A stretch of 64,000 nt of DNA from Papio anubis. Its lineage: Eukaryota > Chordata > Mammalia > Primates > Cercopithecidae. The stretch covers positions 80,749,754-80,813,753 of the forward strand of contig NC_044989.1 of NCBI RefSeq assembly GCF_008728515.1, read 5' to 3'. This document shows positions 44,733 through 57,142 of this stretch, piece by piece. A program made the translations under genes and the position numbers. The first letter of the stretch is position 1; each line of letters starts with the position of its first letter. A model generated the notes under the pieces. It saw only the letters and a list, made by a program, of their open reading frames with translations, made no database searches and was not told the origin of the DNA.

Positions 44733-45612
44733 TTAGTTTGCTAGGGCTACTATAACAAAATACCAAAGACTGGGAAACTTTAAAAAAATTATTTCAACTT
44801 TTGTTTTCGATTCAGGGCTACAGGTACAGGTTTATTACATGGATAGATTGTATGATGCTAAAGTTTGGGGTGCAGGTCCCATCATCCAGGTAGTAAACAT
44901 AGTACTCAGTAGATAGTTTTTCAGTCCTCCCTGGCTTCCTCTGTTTGCACCCTAGTAGTTCCTAGTATCTGTTGTTTCCATCTTTATGTACCAATGTTTA
45001 ACTCTCACTTATAAGTGAAAACATGTGATTTTTGATATCTGTTTCTGTGTTAATTTGCTTAGGATAATGGCTGCCAGCTGCATCCATGTTGCTGAAAGAA
45101 CATGATTATGTTCTTCTTATGGCTGTGCAGTATTCCATGGTGTATATGTACCACATCGTCTTTAACCAATTTGCTGTTCATGGGTACCTAGCTTGATTCC
45201 ATGTCTTTGCTGTTGTGAATAAGATGGAGACTTTAATAATAGAAATTTATTTTCTCACAGTTCTGGAGACTAGAACACTGAGATGAAGGAGTCAGCAGGG
45301 TTGGTTTCTTCTGAGGCCTCTGTCCTTGATTTGGAGAGATGGCTGTCTTCTCCCTCTGCCCTCACACTGTCTTTCCTCTGCGTGTGTGCGTGCGTGTGTG
45401 TGTGTGTCTCCCAATCTCGTCTTTAAGGATACCAGTCATATTGGATTAGGGCTGAGCTCATTAGGACTAATGATCTCATTTTAACTTAATCACCACTTTA
45501 AAGGTGGTATCCCCCAAATATAGTCACATTCTGAGGTCTTAGCGTTTAGCACTCCACAATGTGAATTTGAGGGTGGGGGAGACAGAGTTCAGCCCACATC
45601 ACACCTCTACAA
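44733..45612 (-). mobile_element. MLT1 LTR, antisense, interrupted by an L1
   Basis: 44733-44783 (TCTTAGTTTGCTAGGGCTAC, CAAAGACTGGGAAACTTT) continues after the L1 as AATAGAAATTTATTTTCTCA, GGTTTCTTCTGAGGCCTCTG, ACCAGTCATATTGGATTAGG and ATCTCATTTTAACTTAATCA to CAGCCCACA. A (GT)n run lies at 45378-45406. Confidence 0.85.
44784..45235 (-). mobile_element. L1PB-like 3' fragment, antisense, nested in MLT1
   Basis: TTATTTCAACTTTTGTTTTC, GTACAGGTTTATTACATGGA, CTCTCACTTATAAGTGAAAA and TATTCCATGGTGTATATGTA. Flanked by GGAAACTTTAA (44773-44783) and GGAGACTTTAA (45236-45246), a target duplication with one mismatch. Confidence 0.88.
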
Positions 45613-47645
45613 GGCTCAACATTACACAGGTGCCCAATAAACACTTACTTGATGGAGTGATCTATTGTTTAAAATGGAATGCGGTGGCAGACCCCCTCAG
45701 CCCAGCTGATGTGATTTGCAGCCTGCAGATTCTTCCGCAACCCAGGCAACCACAGATGGAAGCCTAATCTTTCTACCCCTGGAGTCTCTGTGCATAAGAA
45801 AACAAAATTATGATACTCAGACTGTATTTAATGTTCATTAGGTTGGAAGTTCTTTCTTTGTTTTCCATTTAGCAGACTTTGGTTAATCACAGGAGAAAGG
45901 AGGCAAGGGAGAGGAGAGGGTTGGAATAGCCTTGGGAAAGGCATAGGAAGTCCTCTGGAGGGAAAAGGGCCTTCCTAGGAGGTAGGGATTTCTATGGAGC
46001 TCTCAGGATGGGGAAGAGAGGGGAAGGGAAGTGTACAGTTTGGTTCTCATAAACCTGACTTTGTGTTTGTCTACACGTAGGTTGTGGGGAGAGGGGTGGA
46101 TTGCCAGGAAACTTTGAACTTGGCAGCAGTCTGACTTCTGCAAAGGTAATGAAAGGACTTGAACCCATAACATGGTGATCCACCCTCAAGTCAGGCTTAT
46201 AGCTGGTTTTACTCAGGACTTTTTACTACCTTTTGATTCCTGGTTTCTGGCTTCCCTTTCTGACTTCCTCTAAGTACCGTCTATTTTGTTAGTAGAAATG
46301 GGATCTCTGGCCAGTTTTATTCCCTTGGTAGTTCCTGCTTTGGATCCACCACAGCACACAGAAGCTCCAGGGTAAGGTCTGAGCCACTCTTTGCCTTAAA
46401 CTATAAAAATGTATCTTTTTTTTTTTTTTTGCCTCTCCCACATCTCTACCATTATTTGATTTTTTCCCCAGTTTTTTGTTTAGACTCATACATATGTCTA
46501 ATTCCTAAATCCTAAATTCCTGACGAACTGATTTCCTATGGGACCAGAGTTTGTTTTATTTAACTCTAAGTTTTCATCTGCCACCCCTCACACAGAGGTT
46601 TCCATTTTGCCTTTCTATTCTGTCTGTTTAGGGAACAGCTGTCTATTTTCCAGAATGACAACCATTTTAGGTCACACCTTCATTAAGAACCTTTTGCCAG
46701 CTACTGGACTTAGTAGACATGCCAGCAAACTAGAGAGATGAAGTTCCTAATTGAAGTTTATAGGCTAATGGTAGAAACAGGAGGAAAAAAAAAAAAAAAA
46801 AAAAAACAACGGTAAGTAAATTGTCTATGTAACATCCTTCTTAGTTTTATTAGTGTTTTAGCAGGGAACTTCTGGAGTCATCACAAGTGCGTTACAATTC
46901 TCTAATGATAGATAGATCTCTAGACTGCATCATGGTGGAGAGGACATTTAGAAAAGAATGTTTTTCTTGCTGTTCAGACCCAGCTCTGGAGGCTGCTACC
47001 TTCTGAGGTGTGTATAAGTGATTAGCAATTCCCTTTGAGGACTCCCCATCAGTGTGGGGCAGACATGGAAAGCCTGCTGCATCTGGCTTTCTAATTTCTG
47101 CAAGGCCATCCCTTCCTTGATATGCCAAGTGAGGGTGACTGAAATAGAATCCACTCTTGATGCTTGGGGGATCTCCCTGTTTCTGGCAGTTACAGGTGCT
47201 CAGTTTGATTAAAATCATCAGTGAGGTGTGTTCATTACTGATTTCATTTCCCATGCAAAAGACTGAAAAGGAGGAATCAGTCCCCAGCATTTGCTCCCCA
47301 TCTTTCCCTAGTAGAAGCTACCATGGTTGTCAGAGCTTGAATTCCTCATGACTGGACTATATAAGTGAAATATCAGGGTCAATGTCTGGTTCTCCTTTTT
47401 CATTTGCCTCATATATGAGTTATGTCATAAATGGATTTTAACTTGGTGAAAATTTCACAAGTATTAAATATTACTCAGATGCTCAAAGATTTCCAAATGG
47501 CAAGTCTTGGTAAATCCAGATCCAGCCTGTAAAACAATATATTATCCCTAGACATTCCATCCATCTGTCTTCCATTTATCCATAGTTCAGATTCTTGGCA
47601 CTGTGCCTCTCCTTAGGAAGCTTACTATCACAAGAGGAAAAGATC
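45613..47645. other. Intronic sequence, no recognisable element
   Basis: No gene. A T run (46417-46431) and an A run (46785-46806) are the only notable features. Confidence 0.5.
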
Positions 47646-47649
47646 AGGG

Positions 47650-47870
47650 TAAGGAATTTGCTTATTGGATACTATTTTCATGCTAGACTCAGAGATAGAC
47701 ATGTTGTATGCATTATCTTATTTTTACCATAATCTTGGGTTAGGCATTATTTTCACTGTTCTGCAGATGAGAACTGAGATTCAGTGAGTTTAGGAAAACT
47801 GCCCAGCCTCACACAGCTGAGCAGCTGAGATGTAACCTAAGTCTGTGTCTACTTCAAAAGCTCTTGGAAG
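47650..47870 (-). repeat. MIR SINE, antisense
   Basis: ATTATCTTATTTTTACCATA, TCTGCAGATGAGAACTGAGA and CCAGCCTCACACAGCTGAGC match the reversed MIR core. Confidence 0.78.
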
Positions 47871-48390
47871 GAAGGAAAGGCATGCGGAAGAGCATGAAGG
47901 TTGAGGAGGTGGGAAGACTGGAAATTACATTTGCATTGTGATTTTACATAAGAAGATAAAATGAGAAAATATTGATTTATTTATCAAAGCATCGATCTTT
48001 CCCCACCCTAAGTCTTAGTGTCATAAGTCTTCTTGGAGACTAAGATGAACCTTGGAGCTAGCGCTATGGCTTTCCATGGCTATGCATGGCCAGATAGGTA
48101 GCTCTGGATGCAAATAAGCAGGTTGGTATGAGATTCTGGAAAAGCTAAGATTTTGGAACTTATCTTCCGCAGTCATCTATGGTCCCATCTCTCATCTATG
48201 GCCAAAGGAAACTTGGCCTTAACATTCTTTGACTCCCAAGTCTAATGTCACTACAAGACTTTATTGAGTGCAAGGGAAACTCCTTTTGGGGGCATTGTTC
48301 CTGACACTGGGAGATGTGGTCTCATGTGGAGATGATAATAGTTTAAACTCTTATCTACTGGGAGAGTACCTGCTTACAAATAACAGAGAA

Positions 48391-48677
48391 GGGGGCCAGG
48401 CATGGGTGGCTCATGCCTGTAATCCCAGCACTTTGGGAGGCCAAGGCAGGTGGATCAAGAGGTCAGGAGTTTGAGACCAGCCTGGCCAACATGGCAAAAC
48501 CCTGTCTCTATACTAAACCTACAAAAAATTAGCCAGGCATGGTGGTACACCTGTAATCCCAGCTACTGGGGAGGCTGAGGCAGGAGAATCACTTGAACCT
48601 GGGAGGCGGAGGTTGCAGTGAGCCAAGATTGTGACACTGCACTCCAGCCTGGGTGACAAGAGCAAAACTCTGTCTCA

Positions 48678-48678
<1 letters not shown>
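48391..48678 (+). mobile_element. Alu (AluS-like), sense
   Basis: GCCAGGCATGGGTGGCTCAT to GGGTGACAAGAGCAAAACTC. It has an extra G in the first GTGGGTGG-type motif and a TATACTAAACCTACAA linker. Confidence 0.95.
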
Positions 48679-48717
<39 letters not shown>

Positions 48718-48733
48718 TAATAATAAAAATAAC
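48679..48733 (+). repeat. (AAT)n microsatellite in the Alu tail
   Basis: About 16 AAT units grown from the Alu poly(A) tail, with one AAAAT interruption. Confidence 0.95.
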
Positions 48734-48861
48734 AGAGAAGGAATAATGTCACATGAACTTGCAGTACACACACATACACACTCATTCATATGCACACATA
48801 TTCAAATGCAAAACATGATCACAACATTTTTATTTTACTCTACTGTGTTGTATATACAATT

Positions 48862-48933
48862 AACCAATGTATCATCAACAGTTTAGGAGTTATTGTCAAC
48901 CAATGTATCATCAACAGTTTAGGAGTTATTGTC
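48862..48933 (+). repeat. 36-bp perfect tandem duplication
   Basis: 48862-48897 and 48898-48933 are identical, each beginning AACCAATGTATCATCAACAG. Confidence 0.97.
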
Positions 48934-51900
48934 AACCTGCTCCAATAGTTTCTTATAATCAGTGTTAAAAATCCAGTTTCCATAGGGCCGATGACATAAT
49001 TAGAAGCAACAATAGTTCATTCCCCTCAGCTTATTCTGAGTGAACAGAGAAACTTCAAGCACTCACCTTTAGCCCTACTCCTTCCTTTTTCATCAGGGCT
49101 TGGAAGACAGGGAATAGCTACAGCCATGTATCTGACTACGAGGGATGTGGGTTGAGACCACTCTGTGCCAGCTTTTCCCAAGAAGGCTATTCAGGGCTTT
49201 GTCTGAGTGAGATGCCACTGCCTGACATCAGAAAGGAATGATCGGGAAGGGAGTTCTGTGTAGGCTCTGGGGTCAGGGAGGGGCAGGGTTTTATCTTGGC
49301 TGTGGAGGATGCTTCAGGATGGGGAAGAGGGTAGAAGTGGGATGTAGGAGATTATTATGGGGTGCTCAGAGAAATTCTTATTGAGGGCTGGGGCATAATT
49401 ACAAGGGAACAGATAGGTTGGGACCATAGAAAGAGGAACTTGGAAGTGAATTTTCTTAAAATATTAGGAAATCAGCATAGTGTAGACAAGTTTACCAGCG
49501 GAAGCTCTGAAATATTTCCTGTATCAGGATCCTGGCTTTTTGTTTTATTTTTGTAAACTTGCAAAAGTTTCTTAAGCTCTTTATGCCTTAGTAAGATCAG
49601 CAGTCGCTTTTATCTCTTTGTCCACCGTCTCAGCTAACCTTATTTGATGTCTACAGGTAGATATGACAATAACAGGCAAAGAATTTGGGAAGCTGGTATA
49701 GCTTTTTCTTTCTTTGTGAAGGGACTTTTTTGAAATGTTGTTACAGGGTATGCCTAGTCTGTATTGTTTTAGTTTCTCAGAAAGTATGGCTTTTCTCTTC
49801 CAATTAAGTGGTTTGATTATGAATCTCGTTTTGTTGTTGTTGTTGTTGTTGTTGTTTTTTAATATAGTGACTAATTCACTGGGAATCAAGCAGAATTGCC
49901 TTAATTGTGGATTTTGGTTCTATTTCAGATGTATTTCCAGTAAATGGTTACAAAAATAAGTTCCCAAATTAGGTTAAACAATGCAATTTTGAAGGAAATA
50001 TGAAAACACAGATTCCTAGGCCACAATTGGAGAGATTGATTAATCAAATGATTAGTTGGTTTGGAACACATTGAACTATCCTCCTGTTTGAAGAATGTAT
50101 CTATAATTTTAAAATGTTTATTAAAATGGAAGATTTCCATGCCCTACCCTAGAGATACTGAAACATAGTATTTTGGGAAAGGGACCAGGAATCTGCATTT
50201 GTTATAACTATCTCTTATTAACAGTTTTAAGCCTATGGACTATTGAGTCTAAGACTCTCCTATTTATTTTCTCATTTTTTTTTTTTTTTTTTAGGCACCA
50301 TTTACCACTGTTTAACCAGCAGCACCCTGAGGACTTAAGTTATGTAAAAGTTTTCATTAGCAGCCATTCACCAGTCTTGCTTTGTTAGAGATGTACTTAT
50401 GGGAAGAGATGTTTCTCTTCTGGATTTCTAAGCAGACAGGAAGGAGCAACTGCGAAACTCTTAGCTTTCCCCAAGGGCTCTGAGGAGGCCTTGGAGGTCA
50501 GGAGCCAGCAGTGGAGAATTAAGTCTCTCCCAAGAAGTTCTTCTAATTTTGAATGTTCAGCCTCTTTCACTTACAACTGAAGACTTTGTGTTGTCATAAG
50601 GATCCAGTGAAGTGTGAGATATATGCACAATCTGAAAAGGTATAAGCTTCTAGGATTATAACCTAGGCAAAGGTTTTGTTGTGTATATTTTTTGTTTTTG
50701 TGTTTTCTTTCCCTACAGCTGGTCTGCAGAGAATACAATGCACTTCTTAAAATTCCATGCAGACCTGGCAAACTTTCAGTTAGATCCCAGCATAGGAAGG
50801 AAGATCTCAGTGTCTGACTGAATATAATATGCATTCTCAAGTCTCCCCCTTCATAGACACAGTGTACGCTACAGAGAGCAAAGTGTAATTTTAAGAACCT
50901 TGTAATTCTTTACAAATTAACACAGCAGATGGTGTTTATGGGAGCCACATAGTGAGGAATATTTGGGACGATGTGAGACATGTGTTCCAGGGTTTCGGCC
51001 TGCTTTCTACATAGTTTAGTTTTTAACTGTCATGCTACAAAAATTCCATTTTGCCTCATAAAGTTTTCATTGGTTCCAAGTGTGAGGGAATGCCCCAAGA
51101 GATAGTACTAGTATGACAGATTCCGAGCATGCTCAATGAGGTCCCTGATTCACCTAAGCCCGAGGAGTGCCAGTGACTTGTGCCTTCATGTTCAGGAGGT
51201 GGTAGTCTCCTGGGCATTGGTGCTGGGGTTGGGAGCAGCCCGGCCTTCCCCCAGCTTGGACATCAGTTTGGGAAGTCGAGGAAGAGCACAGAGCTTGGTA
51301 AGTATCGCCCAAAGAAAGCAAAAGATAACATAAGTGGGCTAACAATAAGGTTAGCAGCTCTAGATTGGGGCTTGTTAGTGTGTAAATAGTTAAAATATTT
51401 CTTTGAGTGTTTTAACTGTCCGTATAATTAAAAAGAAGACATTATTCTCTGCAAGTTCCCTCATAACGTTAAGAATTAAAGTGCTTGGGACCTGTGTGCT
51501 TGCTTTGAAGACAGTGCTGGCATTTTGGAGGGGCACATGAGAGGGAGAAAACACCAAAATAGGGATTGAAAGGTGGTGCTGCCAGAGAGGATGGGAAGAG
51601 GTCATTCTCATGGGCTTTGGCAAAGATGAAGAGAGGTCAGAGTTAATTTGGGCAGGCAAAACAGCCCTGGCTCTGGCACTAGAATGGAGATACTTTTGGG
51701 ATGCCCTGGGAGGCAAAGAGTCCTTGGTGCTCCCAAACCTTGTAGTTCTTCTGCCCACTGTCACCCACATATCTTCCTCACTTTCCTTTGCTGTGGGGCT
51801 GGCAACAGGAAAGGTCCCAGGTGTTCTCAAGTACATCCTGTCTCCTTGTTCCATTAAGAGTTCTCATCTCTTAGAAGCACCTTTTTATCAAATCTATTCC

Positions 51901-53800
51901 CTTTCAGTTCCTACTCTTTTCAAGTTTATCTACTCCTACGACTCACTACTTTGATAAAAGCCATTTACTCTTTGTACTTCTTCCAAGGGTATATACATCT
52001 TAATCCTATGCATACAATCAAAGGTTTTGGCTTCCAGAAATTTCCATCTTTTTCCTGCATAGGGAAGGTATTTGAGCAGGGAAGAAAGGGAATGAGTGTA
52101 TAAAGTGTAGAGAGGGGATGAGAGTAGGCAACAATATGACTCTACCATTGGTGAAGACACAGTGAGACACCAATACCACCTCTGCAGCTAGCCTTGTCTC
52201 CAAAGATTGGTATCATTTAATTAAGCCAGTAGCTAGAACACTAACTACTCCATTCATAGCCAATACATATTTATATGTACATATCTATACATATTTCTAA
52301 TTTACTTAGCACCTATTCTGTATAAGGTACTGTGCCAGAAACTTCAGAGTTTCAACGAAATGTAATGGTCTGACACTTTCCCATCCTTGGGCAGCTGTGC
52401 CTTTAGTTGGATAAAAATAAATATGCTCATGACAAGTTTCTGAACACTATAGGATAGTAATGATGCAGCTTATATTATTTGTATACCGTGTGACATCGGA
52501 AGTTCAATTAACAATGCAAGAGGCTTGCACAATATAGAATTATTTCCTTGGTGAGAATTGTTCATAAAGAACCAAATAAATGGCAGAGATGGCTATAGGC
52601 ACACAGAAGAGGCTAGGTTTCTGTGAACTGCGAGGGCAGGGAAGGGGTGATGGAGGAATTAAAACATGAGCTGGCTCTTGATAGAATGATAAATGAGGCA
52701 CACGGAGGCCAAGGCTGTGGGTCCCCACATAGACATGCTTTCCATAAATTAAAGTAACCCTCTGCCTGAATGTTTTCTGATTTCTGTGAATTCTCAGCAA
52801 TGTGGACCCAGTTATTGACCTCTTTTCGAGATGGCAGAAAATGCCAGACTCTAGGGATTCTTTAGGTGTTGAAAGCTTTAACTGTAGCTGAGTGGTTTGG
52901 GGAATACACACTTAAAAATGAAATGGAACTTTAAATTTCATTGAAATTTATTTATTCCGTTTGGGTGTGTGTGTGTGTATGTGTGTATAAAATCAATGGG
53001 AATTTGCACTTTGCCTTGACTACTTTTATCTCAACTGTCAAGATGAAATGGCACCTTTTTTAGCAGTTTGCTCAGTTCATGGTCTCTTTCAGGCTTAGAA
53101 GGGATATGTGGTTAATTAACCCCAGCTTTTAGCAATCACCCAAGATCGGGGAGTTGGAACTATGAAAAATGTCTTTTATGCAGGGTTGTCTGGCAAGTAA
53201 TCACTGAGGACTACACCTGTGTTGATAAAATAAATCAAGGAACAAGAATTGTAACCTTACACAGGTGCCAACTACTACCTATGGCCTTGATCAGCAAATT
53301 GCGAAGTGGGTGAAATTTATTTTTAGGACTCTATATTTTCCAAATCATCTATCCCTTTCATACCTGCTGCCTATCCCTAGGTGCCTACTTGGACCATCCA
53401 TCTTTCTATCAATAAACAAGCATTTCCTAACCATGTCTTAAGAGTTTCATCCTGAGTTCTTTGGGAGAAAACCAGGCATGTTCTACCCACAAAAAGCTTG
53501 GGTTGTATTTTGCAGCCACACAAAAACTTATTAAGTAACACCAGGTAGTTAGTATACTGTAAATATATGCACTGTTTGGCACACTACCTACATGAAAGAT
53601 GTGGTCAGAGATGGGAGATTTTTAGCTTTTCTTTGAAGGATGAGTACAACTTCGCTAGGTGAGTTAGAAGGGGAAAGGCCCCTTCCAGCCAGACACCAAT
53701 ATGAGCCCATAAAGAAGCAGGACATTTGTGAGTTGTTGGGAAAATACAAATAGATTAGAATTGGATCATTATGAGGGGGAGACCATATTCTGGACCCCTA
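48934..53800. other. Intronic sequence, largely unique
   Basis: No confirmed gene. A (TTG)n run lies at 49833-49854, a T run ending TTTAG at 50276-50294, MER5-like weak similarity at about 50120-50200 (CCATGCCCTACCCTAGAGAT, CCAGGAATCTGCATTTG), and a TG run at 52966-52988. A GTAAGTAT donor-like site at 51298 is discussed as a finding. Confidence 0.5.
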
Positions 53801-53805
53801 ACATA

Positions 53806-54478
53806 CAGGCCCAAGAAAAAACAGAATTACCATTCAGCCCAGCAATTCCATTACTTAGGTATATACCCAAAGGAATATAAATCATTCTACCATAAAGACA
53901 CATTTACAAATTTGTTTATTGCAGCACTATTCACAATAGCAAAGACATGGACTCAACCTAAATGACCATCAATGGTAGACTGGATAAAGAAAATGTGTCA
54001 CATATACCATGAAACATTATGCAGCCACAAAAAAGAACAAGATCATGTTCTTTGCAGCAACGTGGATGGAGCTGGAGACCATTATCCTAAGCAAAGGAAT
54101 GCAGGAACAGACAACCACATACCACATGTTCTTACTTACAAATAGGAGCTAAATGACAAGAACACATGGACACAAAGAGGGGAACAACAGGCGCTGGAGT
54201 CTACTTAAGGGTGGAGGGTGGGAAGAAGGAGCAGATCTGAAAAAAATATCTATCAGGTACTATGCTTAGTACCTAGTGACAAAATACTTTTTTATGTAGG
54301 TAAACTCATGTCACAAAATATCTGCACTGTTTGGCACACTACCTGCATGAAGGATTTGGTGTGACACATAATATGTGTGACACAAAGTGTGTCACGCAAA
54401 ATCCTTGTGACATGAGTTTACCTGTATAAGAAACCTGGCACATGGTATCCCCAAACCTAAAAGCTAAAAGAAAAACAA
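53806..54478 (+). mobile_element. L1 (L1PB/L1MA-like) 3' end, sense, rearranged
   Basis: CAGCCCAGCAATTCCATTAC, GCACTATTCACAATAGCAAA, ACATGTTCTTACTTACAAAT and CCCCAAACCTAAAAGC are L1 3'-end signatures. Between about 54285 and 54430 the 3' UTR is disrupted by an inverted repeat and a foreign 35-45-bp piece. Confidence 0.85.
54291..54430. repeat. Imperfect inverted repeat with copied insert
   Basis: AGGTAAACTCATGTCACAA (about 54298-54317) and AGGATTTGGTGTGACAC (54351-54366) together form one arm; GTGTCACGCAAAATCCTTGT with GACATGAGTTTACCT (54389-54422) is the other. The 54317-54350 segment splitting the first arm, extending to 54360, matches 53562-53605 (GCACTGTTTGGCACACTACC identical). Confidence 0.88.
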
Positions 54479-55060
54479 AAAGATTAAAAAAAAAAAAAAA
54501 AGGAAATAGGACTTCAGTAAAATCTAAATAAGAATTGAATACTGAGCTGAGGAAATTAAAGCTTGTTCTTAGCAGGCCATAATGAGGATGATGAGGGAAT
54601 GCAATCAACAAAGGATGCTGTGGCATTCCAGATCTCCACTGCAGTGGGTGGGTGTCGTGGAAAGAGAGATTTGAGGAACAGTATGAATCCTTATAGACTT
54701 TTTGACGGGCAGTTTCTCAAGGTTAGTGACCAACTGGATTTAGGGGAGAAATACGATATTAAGAATTAGAGCTGGGTCAGTGATTAGTGCTGGGGAAAAC
54801 GCTGTGAATGAAACTAGATGCCCTGCCAAGACATGAACTCCCCAGACAGTGCTCCAGACCTTGCCTGAGGTCTGCCCGGATCCCCACCACTATACTTTCC
54901 AGTTATTGTGACTTAGTATTTTAAGATCCCTGATTTAATAAGACCCTTTTCTTTGTAAGTGACAGAAATGCCATATGAATAAACATAGAGGCATTTATTA
55001 ACTCATGGCACCAGGTAACCCATGGATAGAAACTTATGGCTTTAGGTGCAACTAGATTCA
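54479..55060. other. Intronic sequence, no recognisable element
   Basis: No gene; an A run at 54486-54501 probably belongs to the L1 tail. Confidence 0.5.
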
Positions 55061-55086
55061 GGAGGCCAAGTGTTTCATTCATTGAC

Positions 55087-55147
55087 TTAGAAAAATTTAC
55101 TGTAATTTTTTAAATTTTTCTAATCTAAAAATTAGAAAAATTTACTG
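55087..55147. repeat. Hairpin plus 16-bp direct repeat
   Basis: TTAGAAAAATTTACTG is found at 55087-55102 and 55132-55147. TAAATTTTTCTAAT (55111-55124) is the exact reverse complement of ATTAGAAAAATTTA (55131-55144), loop CTAAAA. Confidence 0.95.
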
Positions 55148-55226
55148 AAAACCTGTTACATTCCAGGTACACCTCCAGGCTCTAAGGATATAATGACAAG
55201 CAAAACAATGATTTTGTAGGTTAATG

Positions 55227-55650
55227 TGTTTTATATACCAAATGTTTGTGTCCCCTCAAAATTCAAATGTTGAAACCTCCAATGTGATGGTATTTGGAGG
55301 TGGAGGACTTTGATAAGTGATTATGTCATGAAAGTGGAGGTCTCCCAAATGGGATTAGTGAAGGCCTTTGATAAGTGATTATGTCATGAGGGTGGAGATC
55401 TCCCCAATGGGATTAGTGCCCTTATAAAAGAGACCCCAGAGGACTCCCTTGCCCCCTTGGCCATGTGAACACACAAAAAGAAGACAGCCTTCATGGACTA
55501 AGAAGTGGGCCCTCACCAGACACGGAGGTCTGCCAGTGCTTTAATCTAGGACTTCCCAGTCTCCAGAAATGTGAGAAATATATTCCTGTTTTCATAAGCC
55601 ACCCAGTCTATGATACTTTTGTTATAGCAGCTCAAATGAGTTATTAATAA
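55227..55650 (+). mobile_element. MLT1A-like LTR (ERVL-MaLR), sense
   Basis: AATGTTTGTGTCCCCTCAAA, GCCCTTATAAAAGAGACCCC, GAAGTGGGCCCTCACCAGAC, AAGCCACCCAGTCTATGATA and TTGTTATAGCAGCTCAAATG. Contains a 58-bp internal duplication (55308-55423). Confidence 0.88.
55308..55423 (+). repeat. 58-bp tandem duplication in MLT1A
   Basis: CTTTGATAAGTGATTATGTC begins both copies (55308 and 55366); GGGATTAGTG ends both, with a few substitutions between. The LTR consensus has one copy of this region. Confidence 0.9.
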
Positions 55651-55654
55651 AAGA

Positions 55655-57140
55655 GCACATAATGGAAAATATGAACCATTTTGATTTTACTCCAAAAGCT
55701 GACTTCTCTTTTCTTCTCCTTCTTCTTCCCTTAAATTTCTTTTTCTCCAATTCCTCATCCCTTTCTTGCCACAGTTTCTCTCACAATCTCTGCCTCCTGT
55801 CTCTGTCTTTCTCTGTCTTCCTCTGCCCCTCTTTCTCCCCCTCCTTCTTTCAGCTATGCTTTTCTTTTTGTGGGGTCTATTTTTGGAGACTCCCTAAGTA
55901 GTTCAAGGTTTGTCTACTACCAGTTTATCAATCTCAGTGGAAAAATATGTCTCCTTCCTAATAATTCTACCTACAACCTATGATTCTACTGCTGATTCTC
56001 ACTGGTTTGGATGATATTATCAGTTTGTTCCCTGTCCACAGAGTCTTAGTTGGGAGTTAGGACAGCTGCTACTGAAATAGCGTGGATGGGTTGATGTTGG
56101 GATAAGAACAGGGATTGATCTCTCTGAGCCAGTCCTGCTTTGCACATTGTCCGAGGCATATCCTGATATTGCTCTACTATTGGTCAGGGCCTGGTAGTCT
56201 CACCAATATTACCATATTCTTACGTTATATATTGATGATTATTTCCTTGAAAATGGATGCAGTCTGGCAGATAAGAGTCAGAGATACATCAGTGTTTCCC
56301 TTTCCACCTTTACCTCCTTCCCATCCCCTCCACCACCTCAGAGACCAAGAAAGCTGGGTTGTGATGTGATCAGAGTATCTTGATTATAGATTTGCTTTGT
56401 GGCCACTGTTCAACTTTCATCCATTCTAAAGAGATACTGCCTGTTTCTTTTCCAAGAGAAATGTCCTTAGCTAGTGAAAACGTATATTTAGAAAGGTCCA
56501 CATGCTCCAACTATGATTTATACATAATATAAAGATATTATGAAATGTTCAAGGTTCTATAAATAATGGTGCTATTTGTAATAGGGATATGATTTCTATA
56601 TCCAGGGTTTGAGGGTAGGTGGGCAACCCTCCAAAAATGATAGTGTGACTGTTGGATCAATAGATCATTTTTTTTCTCCCTCCTGTTGTCTAAATCATAG
56701 GTTTAAATGACAGCAAAATGTGTTGGAGATAGAGTGCATGGCATATTATTGCTTTCTGGCATTCTGATGATTTTGACTTCCATTTCTTTCAAATGACAAC
56801 AATTTGAAGACTGGGCATTTGATTAGCTCCTGAAACATCCAATATATTAGAGTCACAGCTACACAATATCTTGAAGATTCCTTATACATTCAGTCATGTC
56901 TGCAGGTCCCTTCAAGGGAAAGGAAGGAAGTGATAAACATCTACCTTCTTACAACCATGTCCCACATATTAATATAGTACCCTGAAACATGGTTGATGTG
57001 TACCCATGGATCCAGTGGAAGCACCAAGATGGTCAATTTATATTCCCAGGGCTTCCATGAGAGACCCCCCAGAACTGGATTGTGTGTTTATAGTAGGATG
57101 AGCGGCTGGGACGGGAACAGTCTTTAAAGAAATACTCATT
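55655..57140. other. Intronic sequence, no recognisable element
   Basis: No gene. Pyrimidine-rich at 55700-55860 (TCTTCTCCTTCTTCTTCCC). Confidence 0.5.
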
Positions 57141-57142
57141 TT

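Noticed and set aside
51610..51954. 114-codon sense frame with no recognised domain
   Set aside because: Opposite-strand frame of similar length, no splice or promoter context, composition like the surrounding intron.
53771..53965. Small gene ending in an L1-like peptide
   Set aside because: It is the ORF2 tail of the degraded L1 at 53.8-54.5 kb.
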